From NCBI GenBank assembly GCA_019114465.1, contig DXFM01000045.1:1-38639 (forward strand): 38,639 nt of DNA, given 5' to 3'. Below are positions 8,252 through 15,928 of this stretch, one piece after another (the first letter of the stretch is position 1; each line of letters begins with the position of its first letter). The notes under the pieces are model-generated. The model was not told where the DNA came from. It did no database searches and saw nothing but the letters and a program-made list of their open reading frames with translations. The translations under genes and the position numbers were made by a program. Source of the DNA: Candidatus Lachnoclostridium avicola. Lineage in GTDB: Bacteria; Bacillota; Clostridia; Lachnospirales; Lachnospiraceae.

Positions 8252-8755
8252 ATGAATAAGTTATGGAAAGCGGCAGCTGCGCTCTTTGCAGCGGTTTGGA
8301 TAGGAGTGCCGGCGCCTGTGTTTGCAGCAGAAGGCGGCACAGAGACGGCGGTGACAAAAGAGACGGCCAGGGCGGTCGCCAGCGGTCTGGTACCGGAAGA
8401 CAGTGAATTTCAGTACGCAGAGCAGTGCGGCGACGCCTTTGAGGTGCTGTACTACAGCGACGCGGACAAGGCCTATTACACCGTTCGGGTGTCTATTTTT
8501 ACAGGAGAGGTCACCTCTGTTTCCTCAGTCCTGGTGGACTGCAGGGGAAGCAGGGAGGCGGTTCTCACGGAGGATCAGGTGACAGCCATCGCCTCTGAGG
8601 ATGCAGGAGAGGTGGATGTGGAGTCCGTGGCCCTGGACACCGTGGCGGGACGGAAAAAATATGAGGTTTTGTGCAGCGGCGACGGATTTGCCGTCAGCTA
8701 CCAGATCAATGCGGAGAGCGGTAAGATCTTGAAAAAGACAGTTCAGTATCATTGA
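8252..8755 (+). CDS. Exported PepSY-domain protein
   Basis: A 167-residue protein with a signal peptide: MNKLWK, then a hydrophobic stretch to about residue 26 ending PVFAAE, no lipobox. The mature part looks like two PepSY-type units. The first (about 32-95) includes the YYTVRVSIFTGEVTSVS strand region, and the second (about 105-167) ends with YQINAESGKILKKTVQ. PepSY domains occur in extracytoplasmic proteins, often as inhibitors or sensors at the cell surface. The gene is monocistronic: its own promoter with a palindromic operator lies before it and a terminator directly after it. GGGAGAAAG precedes the ATG. The function is unknown beyond location and fold. Confidence 0.8.
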   Translation: MNKLWKAAAALFAAVWIGVPAPVFAAEGGTETAVTKETARAVASGLVPEDSEFQYAEQCGDAFEVLYYSDADKAYYTVRVSIFTGEVTSVSSVLVDCRGSREAVLTEDQVTAIASEDAGEVDVESVALDTVAGRKKYEVLCSGDGFAVSYQINAESGKILKKTVQYH

Positions 8756-8765
8756 GAGATGAGGA

Positions 8766-8810
8766 AAAAAGCCTTTGCTGGAAGAAAAAATTCCCAGCAG
8801 AGGCTTTTTC
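8766..8810 (+). terminator. Intrinsic terminator after the PepSY gene
   Basis: The arms GCCTTTGCTGGAA (8771-8783) and TTCCCAGCAGAGGC (8791-8804) pair with one mismatch and are followed by CTTTTTC. It lies inside the upstream extension of the next reading frame, which supports starting that gene at 8878. Confidence 0.8.
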
Positions 8811-8819
8811 TGCTATAAT
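8791..8819 (+). promoter_or_regulatory. Candidate promoter of the radical-SAM gene
   Basis: TTCCCA (8791-8796) and a perfect TATAAT (8814-8819) have 17-base spacing. The weak -35 box overlaps the terminator hairpin of the preceding gene. The resulting leader of about 50 bases can form GGCTCC/GGAGCC (about 8836-8854). Confidence 0.4.
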
Positions 8820-8877
8820 ATCTCCAGAAAACGGCGGCTCCCTTTCGCGGAGCCCGGACGAAGGAGAATATGCCGAT

Positions 8878-9981
8878 ATGGGACCGTTACAGCTTCTGAT
8901 TAAACCGGCGTCCGCCGGATGCAATTTAAACTGCCGGTACTGCTTTTACTGCGATGAGGGAAAAAAACGGGAGAATTTCAGTTATGGAATGATGAGCGGG
9001 GAAACTCTGGAGATCCTGATAAAGAAAGCACTGGAGGAGGCGGACGGGTACTGTGGCTTTGCCTTTCAGGGCGGGGAACCGACTCTTGTCGGCCTGCCCT
9101 TTTTTGAGCGTGTTCTGGAGCTTCAGAAAAAATACAACCAAAAGAAAGTTCGCGTGGACAACAGCATCCAGACAAACGGATACCAGCTGGCCGAGGACTG
9201 GACCCGCTTTTTTGCCAGGGAAAATTTCCTGGTGGGTCTGTCCCTGGACGGGATCAAGGCCACCCACGATGCCTTTCGGGTAAACGCCCGGGGAGAGGGA
9301 AGTTTCGCGGAAGTGATGAGGACGGCGGAGTTGTTTGAACGGTTTGGAGTAGAGTACAATATTCTCACGGTGGTTAATGGAAAGACGGGACTGCGGGCAG
9401 CGAAAATTTATGATTTTTACAAAAAAAACGGTTTCCGCTATCTGCAGTTTATTGCCTGTCTGGATCCATTGGGAGAGGAGCCGGGAAAGCAGGCCTATTC
9501 CCTGACGCCGGAGGTGTACGGACAGTTTCTCATGGATCTGTTTGACCGGTGGTATGAGGATGTGAGAACAGGAGACCAGCCCTATATCCGTCAGTTTGAG
9601 AACGTGGTGGGAATGCTGGCCGGCAGGGAGCCAGAGTCCTGTGAGCAGAGGGGAATCTGCTCCGTTCAGAATGTGATTGAGGCGGACGGGTCGGTCTATC
9701 CCTGTGATTTCTATGCCCTGGATGAATATTGTCTGGGGAATGTGAGCACTGGAACTTTTGAGGAGTTTCGGACCAGCCCCGCGGCGGAGCGGTTTGTCAG
9801 GGATTCTGCGGAATCCCTGAAAGACTGCCGGTCCTGCCCCTATTTTGCCATCTGCCGGGGCGGCTGCCGGAGAAACAGGATTACTCTGGCAGACGGGAAA
9901 CGTGCCAATTACTTCTGCCGGGCTTATCGGATGTTTTATGATTATACAATAGAGCGGTTTCTGCGGCTGGCGGGGAGGTGA
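8878..9981 (+). CDS. Radical SAM/SPASM enzyme, anaerobic sulfatase-maturase type
   Basis: A 367-residue radical SAM enzyme. The N-terminal cluster motif is C15-x3-C19-x2-C22 (AGCNLNCRYCFYC). The FQGGEPTL segment matches the family's SAM-binding GGEP motif. The C-terminal SPASM region has CSVQNVIEADGSVYPCDFY and CRSCPYFAICRGGC, the auxiliary cluster cysteines. This layout and length fit anaerobic sulfatase-maturating enzymes, which convert an active-site Cys or Ser of sulfatases to formylglycine. No sulfatase lies in the window, so the substrate would be encoded elsewhere or this is a different SPASM peptide modifier. The start at 8878 follows AAGGAG (8861-8866); the longer frame from 8752 runs through a terminator. 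The HAD phosphatase start is 1 base past the stop. Confidence 0.83.
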   Translation: MGPLQLLIKPASAGCNLNCRYCFYCDEGKKRENFSYGMMSGETLEILIKKALEEADGYCGFAFQGGEPTLVGLPFFERVLELQKKYNQKKVRVDNSIQTNGYQLAEDWTRFFARENFLVGLSLDGIKATHDAFRVNARGEGSFAEVMRTAELFERFGVEYNILTVVNGKTGLRAAKIYDFYKKNGFRYLQFIACLDPLGEEPGKQAYSLTPEVYGQFLMDLFDRWYEDVRTGDQPYIRQFENVVGMLAGREPESCEQRGICSVQNVIEADGSVYPCDFYALDEYCLGNVSTGTFEEFRTSPAAERFVRDSAESLKDCRSCPYFAICRGGCRRNRITLADGKRANYFCRAYRMFYDYTIERFLRLAGR

Positions 9982-9982
9982 G

Positions 9983-10783
9983 ATGACAATGAAATGCGCA
10001 GTCAGCGACTTCGACCGTACATTTTCCATGGACGGAGCAGTCAGCAGAGAGAATCGGGAAGCAGTGAGACGGTGGCAGCAGGCGGGGCATTGGTTCGTCA
10101 TTGCCACTGGAAGAAACGAGGCATCTCTGAGAAAAAAACTGGCGGAGGATCCGGAGCTGGGAGCGGTGCGCCCGGATGTGCTGATCTTAAACAACGGGGC
10201 CCTGATTCTGGACCGGGAGGGAAGAGAGCTGTTTTGCCGGGAGCTGGACCGTGAAACTGCCGCCGGCGTTCTGGCTTATTTTGACGGGCAGGACGAGGCG
10301 GGAAGCGGAATTACTCTGAGATACCGGAAGCTGAATGTGGTGCGGGAGCTGGGAATGGCCACGACACAGCGTCCCTGCGACGGGGAGATTCTGCTGAGAG
10401 AGGCGGAAAAAATGGAAGGAATTCTTCAGGTTCACCACCGCCGGCCGGACAGTACGGAGGAAATCACCCGGATGTGCCGGGAGATCAACCGCCTTTTTCC
10501 CCATGCCAGCGCCTATTCCAATGTGAGAAACGCCGATGTGGTGGCAAGGGGAGTGGGGAAGGCCCAGGCTGTCCGTTTCCTGCAGGAGCGTTTCGGCCCC
10601 TTCGAGGAGATTCTGACCATCGGTGACAGCGCCAACGATACGGATATGATCCGGGAGTTTCAGGGGGCGGCTGTCCCCGCGGCGGTTCCGGAGGTGAGGG
10701 CAGCGGCGGCAGAACAGTTTCCCACCGTGGCCGCCTATTTAAACAGCCGGCTGGAGGTTTTTCACCGGCAGGATAACTTCTGA
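9983..10783 (+). CDS. HAD-superfamily (Cof-type) phosphatase
   Basis: A 266-residue cytoplasmic HAD hydrolase of the Cof/type IIB class. Motif I is DFDRT (D9, D11). A FVIATGR motif II region lies near 38-44, and GDSANDTDM near 213-221 is the C-terminal motif IV with the metal-binding aspartates. A large cap sits between, as in Cof-like sugar-phosphate phosphatases. GGGGAGG (9972-9978) ends 4 bases before ATG 9983 and 10 before a second in-frame ATG at 9989, so either may be the true start. It is probably co-transcribed with the radical-SAM gene. The substrate is not predictable. A strong terminator follows. Confidence 0.85.
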   Translation: MTMKCAVSDFDRTFSMDGAVSRENREAVRRWQQAGHWFVIATGRNEASLRKKLAEDPELGAVRPDVLILNNGALILDREGRELFCRELDRETAAGVLAYFDGQDEAGSGITLRYRKLNVVRELGMATTQRPCDGEILLREAEKMEGILQVHHRRPDSTEEITRMCREINRLFPHASAYSNVRNADVVARGVGKAQAVRFLQERFGPFEEILTIGDSANDTDMIREFQGAAVPAAVPEVRAAAAEQFPTVAAYLNSRLEVFHRQDNF

Positions 10784-10796
10784 TAGCAAAACAAAA

Positions 10797-10824
10797 CCCC
10801 GGGCATCAGCCCGGGGCATTTTTT
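10797..10824. terminator. Bidirectional terminator between the HAD and PurF-like genes
   Basis: A perfect 8-bp GC stem, CCCCGGGC / GCCCGGGG with loop ATCA, is followed by CATTTTTT on the plus strand. On the minus strand it is followed by TTTTGTTTTG. It serves both convergent genes. Confidence 0.9.
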
Positions 10825-10834
10825 GTGAATTGGA

Positions 10835-12244
10835 TCAGCCTTTTCCGTTCCAGCAGTAGGTGCACAGCTTGCAGGGCTCAATTCCGATGGATTCCATCAG
10901 GTCATCCAGCCGGTGGTAGCGCAGGGTGGTGAAGCCCAGACGTTTGCGGATTTCCTCCACCATCTCCTTATAGTTCTGGCTGTCCGGATTGGCGTAGTCC
11001 TCCAGGGTTGCCTGGGAGACATTGTCTCCTTCCCGATCCCGGATGATCCGGCGGGTGATCAGATCCAGATCGGAGGTGGATCTGGAGAAATTCAGATAGG
11101 GGCAGGCAAAGGTGATGGGCGGACAGGCAGGCCGCACATGAACCTCTTTCGCACCGCTCTTATACAGAAACTCTGTGGTCTCTCCCAGCTGGGTGCCCCG
11201 GACGATGGAGTCGTCGATGAGCAGCAGCTTTTTATCCCGGATCAGGCAGTCCACAGGGATCAGCTTCATCTTTGCGATGAGATTTCTCTGGTTCTGATGC
11301 TGGGGCATAAAGGACCGGGGCCAGGTGGGGGTGTATTTGATAAAGGGGCGGGAGAAGGGGATGCCGGACTCATTGGCATATCCCACGGCGTGGGCCGTTC
11401 CCGAATCGGGGACCCCGGCCACGCTGTCGGCGGTGACGCCCTCGTCTCTCTTGGCCAGCAGCCGTCCGCAGTTGTAGCGCATCTGCTCCACATTTACCCC
11501 CTCATAGCTGGAGGTGGGATAGCCGTAGTAGGTCCACAGGAAGGAGCAGATCTTCATCTCTTTTCTGGGAGCGCTGATCACCTCCACGCTTTCCGGCGTG
11601 AGGAAATCGATCTCGCCGGGGCCCAGCTCGGAATAGTGGGAGTAGCCCAGATTTAAGTAGGCAAAGTTTTCAAAGGATACGCAGAAAGCGTCTGCCTTCT
11701 GTCCGATGGTAATGGGAGTCCGTCCCATCCGGTCCCTGGAGGCGTAGATGCCTTCCGGGGTGAGGATCAGAATGGACATGGATCCTTTGATCTTTTCCTG
11801 GGCGTAGAGGAGGCCGTCTTTTAAGGTGGCCTGCTGGTTGATCAGGGCTGCCACCAGCTCGGTGGAGTTGATTCGGCCGCCGCTCATCTCCATAAAGTGG
11901 ATGTGGCCGCTCTGAAACGCCTCATCGATCAGTTCCTGGGCGTTGGAAATATGGCCCACAGTGGTGATGGCGTAGCTTCCCAGGTGGGAGTGGATCAGAA
12001 GGGGCTGGGGGTCGGTGTCTGAGATGCAGCCGATGCCCAGATTGCCTTCCAGCTCGTCCAGATCATTTTCAAATTTCGTCCGAAACGGGGAATTCTCAAT
12101 GTTGTGGATGGCACGGTGGAATCCGTCCTTTCCGTAGACCGCCATGCCGCCCCGCCGGGTTCCCAGGTGGGAGTGGTAGTCAATTCCGAAGAACAGGTCC
12201 AGTGTGCAGTTGGATTTTGATACGACGCCAAAGATTCCGCCCAT
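10835..12244 (-). CDS. PurF-like amidophosphoribosyltransferase paralogue lacking the catalytic cysteine
   Basis: A 469-residue protein with the two-domain architecture of glutamine PRPP amidotransferase: Ntn-type glutaminase (1-230) and phosphoribosyltransferase (about 250-440). The PRPP motif LLLIDDSIVRGT (340-351) is intact. Likely [4Fe-4S] ligands of the clostridial/Bacillus enzyme are also present: C233, C381, C458 and C461. However, the N terminus reads MGGIFG where active PurF has an exposed Cys1 (CGIFG), and the usual HNGN oxyanion segment reads TVGHISN (95-101). The glutaminase should therefore not work. It may use free ammonia or a partner, or have a different role. A separate canonical purF is expected elsewhere in the genome. 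The start has GGAG about 8 bases upstream. Confidence 0.85.
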   Translation of the reverse strand: MGGIFGVVSKSNCTLDLFFGIDYHSHLGTRRGGMAVYGKDGFHRAIHNIENSPFRTKFENDLDELEGNLGIGCISDTDPQPLLIHSHLGSYAITTVGHISNAQELIDEAFQSGHIHFMEMSGGRINSTELVAALINQQATLKDGLLYAQEKIKGSMSILILTPEGIYASRDRMGRTPITIGQKADAFCVSFENFAYLNLGYSHYSELGPGEIDFLTPESVEVISAPRKEMKICSFLWTYYGYPTSSYEGVNVEQMRYNCGRLLAKRDEGVTADSVAGVPDSGTAHAVGYANESGIPFSRPFIKYTPTWPRSFMPQHQNQRNLIAKMKLIPVDCLIRDKKLLLIDDSIVRGTQLGETTEFLYKSGAKEVHVRPACPPITFACPYLNFSRSTSDLDLITRRIIRDREGDNVSQATLEDYANPDSQNYKEMVEEIRKRLGFTTLRYHRLDDLMESIGIEPCKLCTYCWNGKG

Positions 12245-12313
12245 GAGTAAACTCTCCTTTATATGACAAGATTAAAATTAACATAAGTTCGATACCATAG
12301 TACCACATATTAG

Positions 12314-12328
12314 TATTGTATAACAATA
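12314..12328. promoter_or_regulatory. Dyad in the promoter of the PurF-like gene
   Basis: TATTGT-ATA-ACAATA is a perfect 6-bp dyad 70 bases upstream of the start. On the minus strand its TTGTTA could serve as a -35 box, with TACTAT 18 bases on as the -10 box. It is a candidate operator; the regulator is unknown. Confidence 0.4.
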
Positions 12329-12389
12329 GAATTTACTTATTAAAAATACTAATAAATACTGCAAAGGAGAAAATACGGTGTGCCGTCTG

Positions 12390-14015
12390 TTACCTGGCAG
12401 CGGCTTCCGGTCTCCGCTTGGTGAAGAGCACCAGCAGATCTCCGCTCTCGATCACCGTGTCCCCGTCGGGGATGATGTCGGAGCCGTCCCGCTGAATGAG
12501 AACGATGAGGGAGTCCCGGCGGAGATCGGCGGCTTTCAGCTTCTTCCCAGCCAGACGGCTGTCCGGGCCCACGTGGAGCTCTGTCAGCTCGATTCCGTCC
12601 TGGTCCCGGTACTCCTCTCCGCCGATGATGACCGAGTCCCCTGCCTCCAGCAGAGTATCTCCCTTGGGGATAATGGCGGAGCCGTTTCGGATCACGGCGG
12701 CAATGAGGGTGCCGGGGATGGACGCGATGTCCCGGATCCGGCTGCCGCTCCAGGGGTGGCCTTCCCCGATCTCCAGCTGGATAAAACGGATGCTGCTCTC
12801 CTCTGAGTAATCGTTGAAGGTCTTCAGCACGTTCTCACTGTCATCGATCATGTCCAGCTTCCGGGATGCCAAGGGCAGCAGGGTGCCCTGAAACAGGAGG
12901 GACAGAAGGACGACGCAGAACACGATCTGAAAAATGGACTCTTTTCCGTACTCCGGGGACACGGCGGCAGTGATGGAAAACACAATGGATGCGGCGCCCC
13001 GAAGTCCTGCCCAGGAGACAATCATCTGCTGGTTCAGGGGAGCCTTAAAGGGGGTGAGAAGGAGAGCCACAGTTGCCGGCCGGGCGATCACCGTGAGAAA
13101 CAGGGCGATGAGGACGGCGGGCAGAAATACCTGATGAAGCTGGGAGGGGGATACTAAAAGACCCAGCAGGAAAAAAATCAGCATCTGCATCATCCCGTTG
13201 AAGGCGTCGAAGAAATTGACCAGGCTCTTTTTTCCGGGAATCTCCTGATTTCCCAGAAGGATGCCGGCGATGTAGGCGCTTAAATACCCGTTGCCGCCCA
13301 GAAGAGCGGGAAGGGCGTAGGAGGCCAGGGCCACCGCCACGAGAAAGATGGATTCAAACCCGTCGGAGCTCAGATTGGTGCTGCGCAGAACCCAGCCGGC
13401 GGCGTAAGCCGCCAGAATGCCGCCGCCGATGCCGAACAGAAGCTGGGCGAAAACAGACCATGCGATGCTGCCAGCGGACACGGAGCTGCCCATGGCGGAC
13501 AGAATGGTCACTGTCAGCATGTAGGCGCAGGGATCGTTGCTTCCGCTCTCAATTTCCAGCATGGGAGCTGTGCCGTATTTTAAATTCAGGCGCTGGGAGC
13601 GGAGGATGGAAAATACGGACGCGGCGTCCGTGGAACCCAGCACAGAGCCGATGAGCATTCCTTCCAGCAGGCTGACGCCCAGAACGAAATGACAGAACAG
13701 CCCGGTGAGCCCGGCGGTGATCAGTACCCCCAGGGTACTGAGAAGGACAGACTGGACAGCCACCGGCTTTGCGGTGCTCCATTTGGTGCCGAAGCCGCCG
13801 TAGAACATGATGATAATCAGGGCGGCGGAGCAGACCTTTTCCGAGAACGCGTAGTCCTCGAACTGGATCCGGAAGATTCCGTCGGAGCCGAACAGCATTC
13901 CGAGGGCGATGAACAGGAGCAGAGTGGGAATACCCAGGCGGCCGGACAGTTTATTTCCGGCGATGCAGGCGATCATAATCACCGCGCAGAGAAGAAGAAT
14001 CAGATTCACAGGCAT
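12390..14015 (-). CDS. CPA-family potassium/proton antiporter with C-terminal RCK_C domains
   Basis: A 541-residue protein. About residues 1-390 form a cation/proton antiporter membrane domain with some 12 hydrophobic segments. STDAASVFSIL (about 128-138) and EIESGSNDPCAYML (about 154-167) carry the acidic transport-site residues of the NhaP2/CvrA type. The C-terminal 150 residues contain two TrkA_C-like halves, each with a DTxxExGD pattern (DTLLEAGDSVII and DTVIESGDLLVLF). It would exchange K+ (or Na+) for protons and be regulated through the cytoplasmic domain. It lies upstream of the PurF-like gene on the same strand with a 145-base gap containing a candidate promoter, so co-transcription is not needed. 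AAAGGAGG precedes the ATG. Confidence 0.88.
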   Translation of the reverse strand: MPVNLILLLCAVIMIACIAGNKLSGRLGIPTLLLFIALGMLFGSDGIFRIQFEDYAFSEKVCSAALIIIMFYGGFGTKWSTAKPVAVQSVLLSTLGVLITAGLTGLFCHFVLGVSLLEGMLIGSVLGSTDAASVFSILRSQRLNLKYGTAPMLEIESGSNDPCAYMLTVTILSAMGSSVSAGSIAWSVFAQLLFGIGGGILAAYAAGWVLRSTNLSSDGFESIFLVAVALASYALPALLGGNGYLSAYIAGILLGNQEIPGKKSLVNFFDAFNGMMQMLIFFLLGLLVSPSQLHQVFLPAVLIALFLTVIARPATVALLLTPFKAPLNQQMIVSWAGLRGAASIVFSITAAVSPEYGKESIFQIVFCVVLLSLLFQGTLLPLASRKLDMIDDSENVLKTFNDYSEESSIRFIQLEIGEGHPWSGSRIRDIASIPGTLIAAVIRNGSAIIPKGDTLLEAGDSVIIGGEEYRDQDGIELTELHVGPDSRLAGKKLKAADLRRDSLIVLIQRDGSDIIPDGDTVIESGDLLVLFTKRRPEAAAR

Positions 14016-14100
14016 GCCTCCTTTAGGGGAAAACGGTTGACTGGCTGCAATGAGAACCGGAATTTCCGGTCAGAATGAGTTGATTATACCCAAAGGATGG

Positions 14101-14139
14101 GAAAAAAGCAAGAAATGCCGGGGAGCAGCTCCCCGGCAT
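14101..14139 (-). terminator. Terminator of the bifurcating hydrogenase operon
   Basis: ATGCCGGGGAGC and AGCTCCCCGGCAT (14115-14139) form a long perfect stem. Reading on the minus strand it is followed by TTCTTGCTTTTTT. It lies 26 bases past the hydA stop. Confidence 0.8.
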
Positions 14140-14165
14140 TGAAAGATTTCTGAATACTTGAAGAA

Positions 14166-15914
14166 TCAGATTTCGTTGATTTTTCTCTTAATATAGGTGG
14201 TGTGAAGGAGGTGGTGGGCCTTCTCGCTTCCCGGCTCTCCCAGATAGGTGGCATACAGCTCCTTAATGGCCGGATTCTCGTGGGATTTGCGGATGGTGTC
14301 CGCCTTGTCGTCGTCGTAGAGAACCTTTGCCCGGAGCCCGCGGATATCCACGGTGTTGCGGACCCAGCCAGGCTGCTGAGGCTGGCCGCCTCCGTTGACG
14401 CAGCCGCCGGGACAGCCCATGATCTCAATAAAGTGATAGTGGGCCTCTCCGTTTTTCACCCGGTTCAGCAGCTCTCTGGCGTTGCTGAGGCCGGAGGCTA
14501 CAGCCACATTCACATCCATTCCCGCCACGTGGTAGGTGGCTTCCTTGATGCCTTTGGTGCCGCGGACCTCGGTAAAGTCCACGCTCTCAAGCTCCTGGCC
14601 GGTGAGTGTCTCCACAGCAGTCCGCAGAGCTGCCTCCATAACGCCGCCGGTGGCACCGAAAATAGTGCCGGCGCCGGTGCTTAAGCCCAGAGGAGCGTCA
14701 AAATCCTCATCCGGCAGGTTCTGGAACTTCAGGCCGCATTTGCGGATCAGTCTGGCCAGCTCTCTGGTGGTCATGGAATAGTCCACATCCGGCACGCCGT
14801 TGGCGTCCTCGTCGGGACGGCCGATCTCAAACTTCTTGGCGGTGCAGGGCATGACGGACACGGACACGATGTCTTTCGGGTCAATTCCCGCTTTCTCCGC
14901 GTAGTAGGATTTGGCGATGGCGCCAAACATCTGCTGGGGAGACTTGCAGGAGGACAGATTTTCCGTCATATCCGGGAAATAGTGCTCGCAGTATTTCACC
15001 CAGCCGGGGGAACAGGAGGTGATCATGGGCAGAACGCCGCCATTTTTCACCCGCTCCACAAACTCGTGGGCTTCCTCCACAATGGTCAGATCCGCGGCGA
15101 AGTCGGTGTCAAATACTTTGTCAAAGCCGATCCGTCTTAAGGCAGCCACCATCTTGCCTTCCACATTGGTGCCGATGGGGTAGCCGAACTCCTCGCCCAG
15201 GGCCGCACGCACAGAGGGAGCGGTCTGAACGATCACATGCTTTGCGGGATCCGCGATGGCAGCCAAAACCTCATCGGTGCAGTCTTTCTCATAGAGGGCG
15301 CCGGTGGGGCAGACAGCGATACACTGGCCGCAGGATACACAGCTGGTCTCTCCCAGGCCCATGCCGAAGGGAGAGCCGATGAAGGTGGCAAAACCTCTCA
15401 TGTTGGCTCCGATGACACCGATGCCCTGGATCTTCTCGCAGACGGCCACGCAGCGGCGGCAGAGAATGCACTTGCTGTTGTCCCGGATCATGTGGGGAGC
15501 GCTGTCATCGATTTCTGACGGGGTCTTTTCTCCGTCGTAGTAGTCTTCGTCAGTGACGCCCAGCTCTTTGCACAGCTGCTGCAGTTCGCAGTTTCCGCTT
15601 CTGACACAGGAAAGACAGCTGCGGTTGTGGTTGGAGAGCAGAAGCTGAAGGGTCTTTTTCCTGGATTCCATGACCTTCGGAGTGTTGGTCCAGACTTCCA
15701 TGCCCTCATTGATGGGATATACGCAGGAGACCACCAGGCTCTTTGCCCCCTTGACCTCTACCACGCACATCCGGCAGGCGCCGATCTCATTGATTTCTTT
15801 TAAGTAGCACAGCGTGGGAATCTCAATGTGCGCCAGTCTGGCGGCCTCCAAAATGGTAGAGCCTTTGGGAGCACTGACTTCCATGCCGTTGATTTTGATT
15901 GTGATATTCTCCAT
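14166..15914 (-). CDS. hydA: HydA, catalytic subunit of an electron-bifurcating [FeFe] hydrogenase
   Basis: A 582-residue protein with, in order: a [2Fe-2S] domain (C36, C47, C50, C64); the His/Cys [4Fe-4S] site (H96, C100, C103, C109); a 2x[4Fe-4S] domain (C149/152/155/159 and C192/195/198/202); and the H-cluster domain with L1 TSCSPGW (299-305), L2 VMPCTAKKFE (354-363) and L3 EIMGCPGGCVNGGG (497-510). This matches the NAD-linked HydA/HndD type that, with HydB and HydC, couples H2 formation to simultaneous oxidation of NADH and reduced ferredoxin. L1 has Ser just before the proline. The start is the second ATG (15914), with TGGAGGGG 6 bases upstream, rather than the ATG overlapping the hydB stop at 15929. 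It is the last gene of its operon. Confidence 0.93.
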   Translation of the reverse strand: MENITIKINGMEVSAPKGSTILEAARLAHIEIPTLCYLKEINEIGACRMCVVEVKGAKSLVVSCVYPINEGMEVWTNTPKVMESRKKTLQLLLSNHNRSCLSCVRSGNCELQQLCKELGVTDEDYYDGEKTPSEIDDSAPHMIRDNSKCILCRRCVAVCEKIQGIGVIGANMRGFATFIGSPFGMGLGETSCVSCGQCIAVCPTGALYEKDCTDEVLAAIADPAKHVIVQTAPSVRAALGEEFGYPIGTNVEGKMVAALRRIGFDKVFDTDFAADLTIVEEAHEFVERVKNGGVLPMITSCSPGWVKYCEHYFPDMTENLSSCKSPQQMFGAIAKSYYAEKAGIDPKDIVSVSVMPCTAKKFEIGRPDEDANGVPDVDYSMTTRELARLIRKCGLKFQNLPDEDFDAPLGLSTGAGTIFGATGGVMEAALRTAVETLTGQELESVDFTEVRGTKGIKEATYHVAGMDVNVAVASGLSNARELLNRVKNGEAHYHFIEIMGCPGGCVNGGGQPQQPGWVRNTVDIRGLRAKVLYDDDKADTIRKSHENPAIKELYATYLGEPGSEKAHHLLHTTYIKRKINEI

Positions 15915-15928
15915 AGTGATCCCCTCCA

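Noticed and set aside
8926..10194. Long minus-strand reading frame of 422 codons
   Set aside because: It is the antisense shadow of the radical-SAM and HAD genes, has no ribosome site and no recognisable domain.
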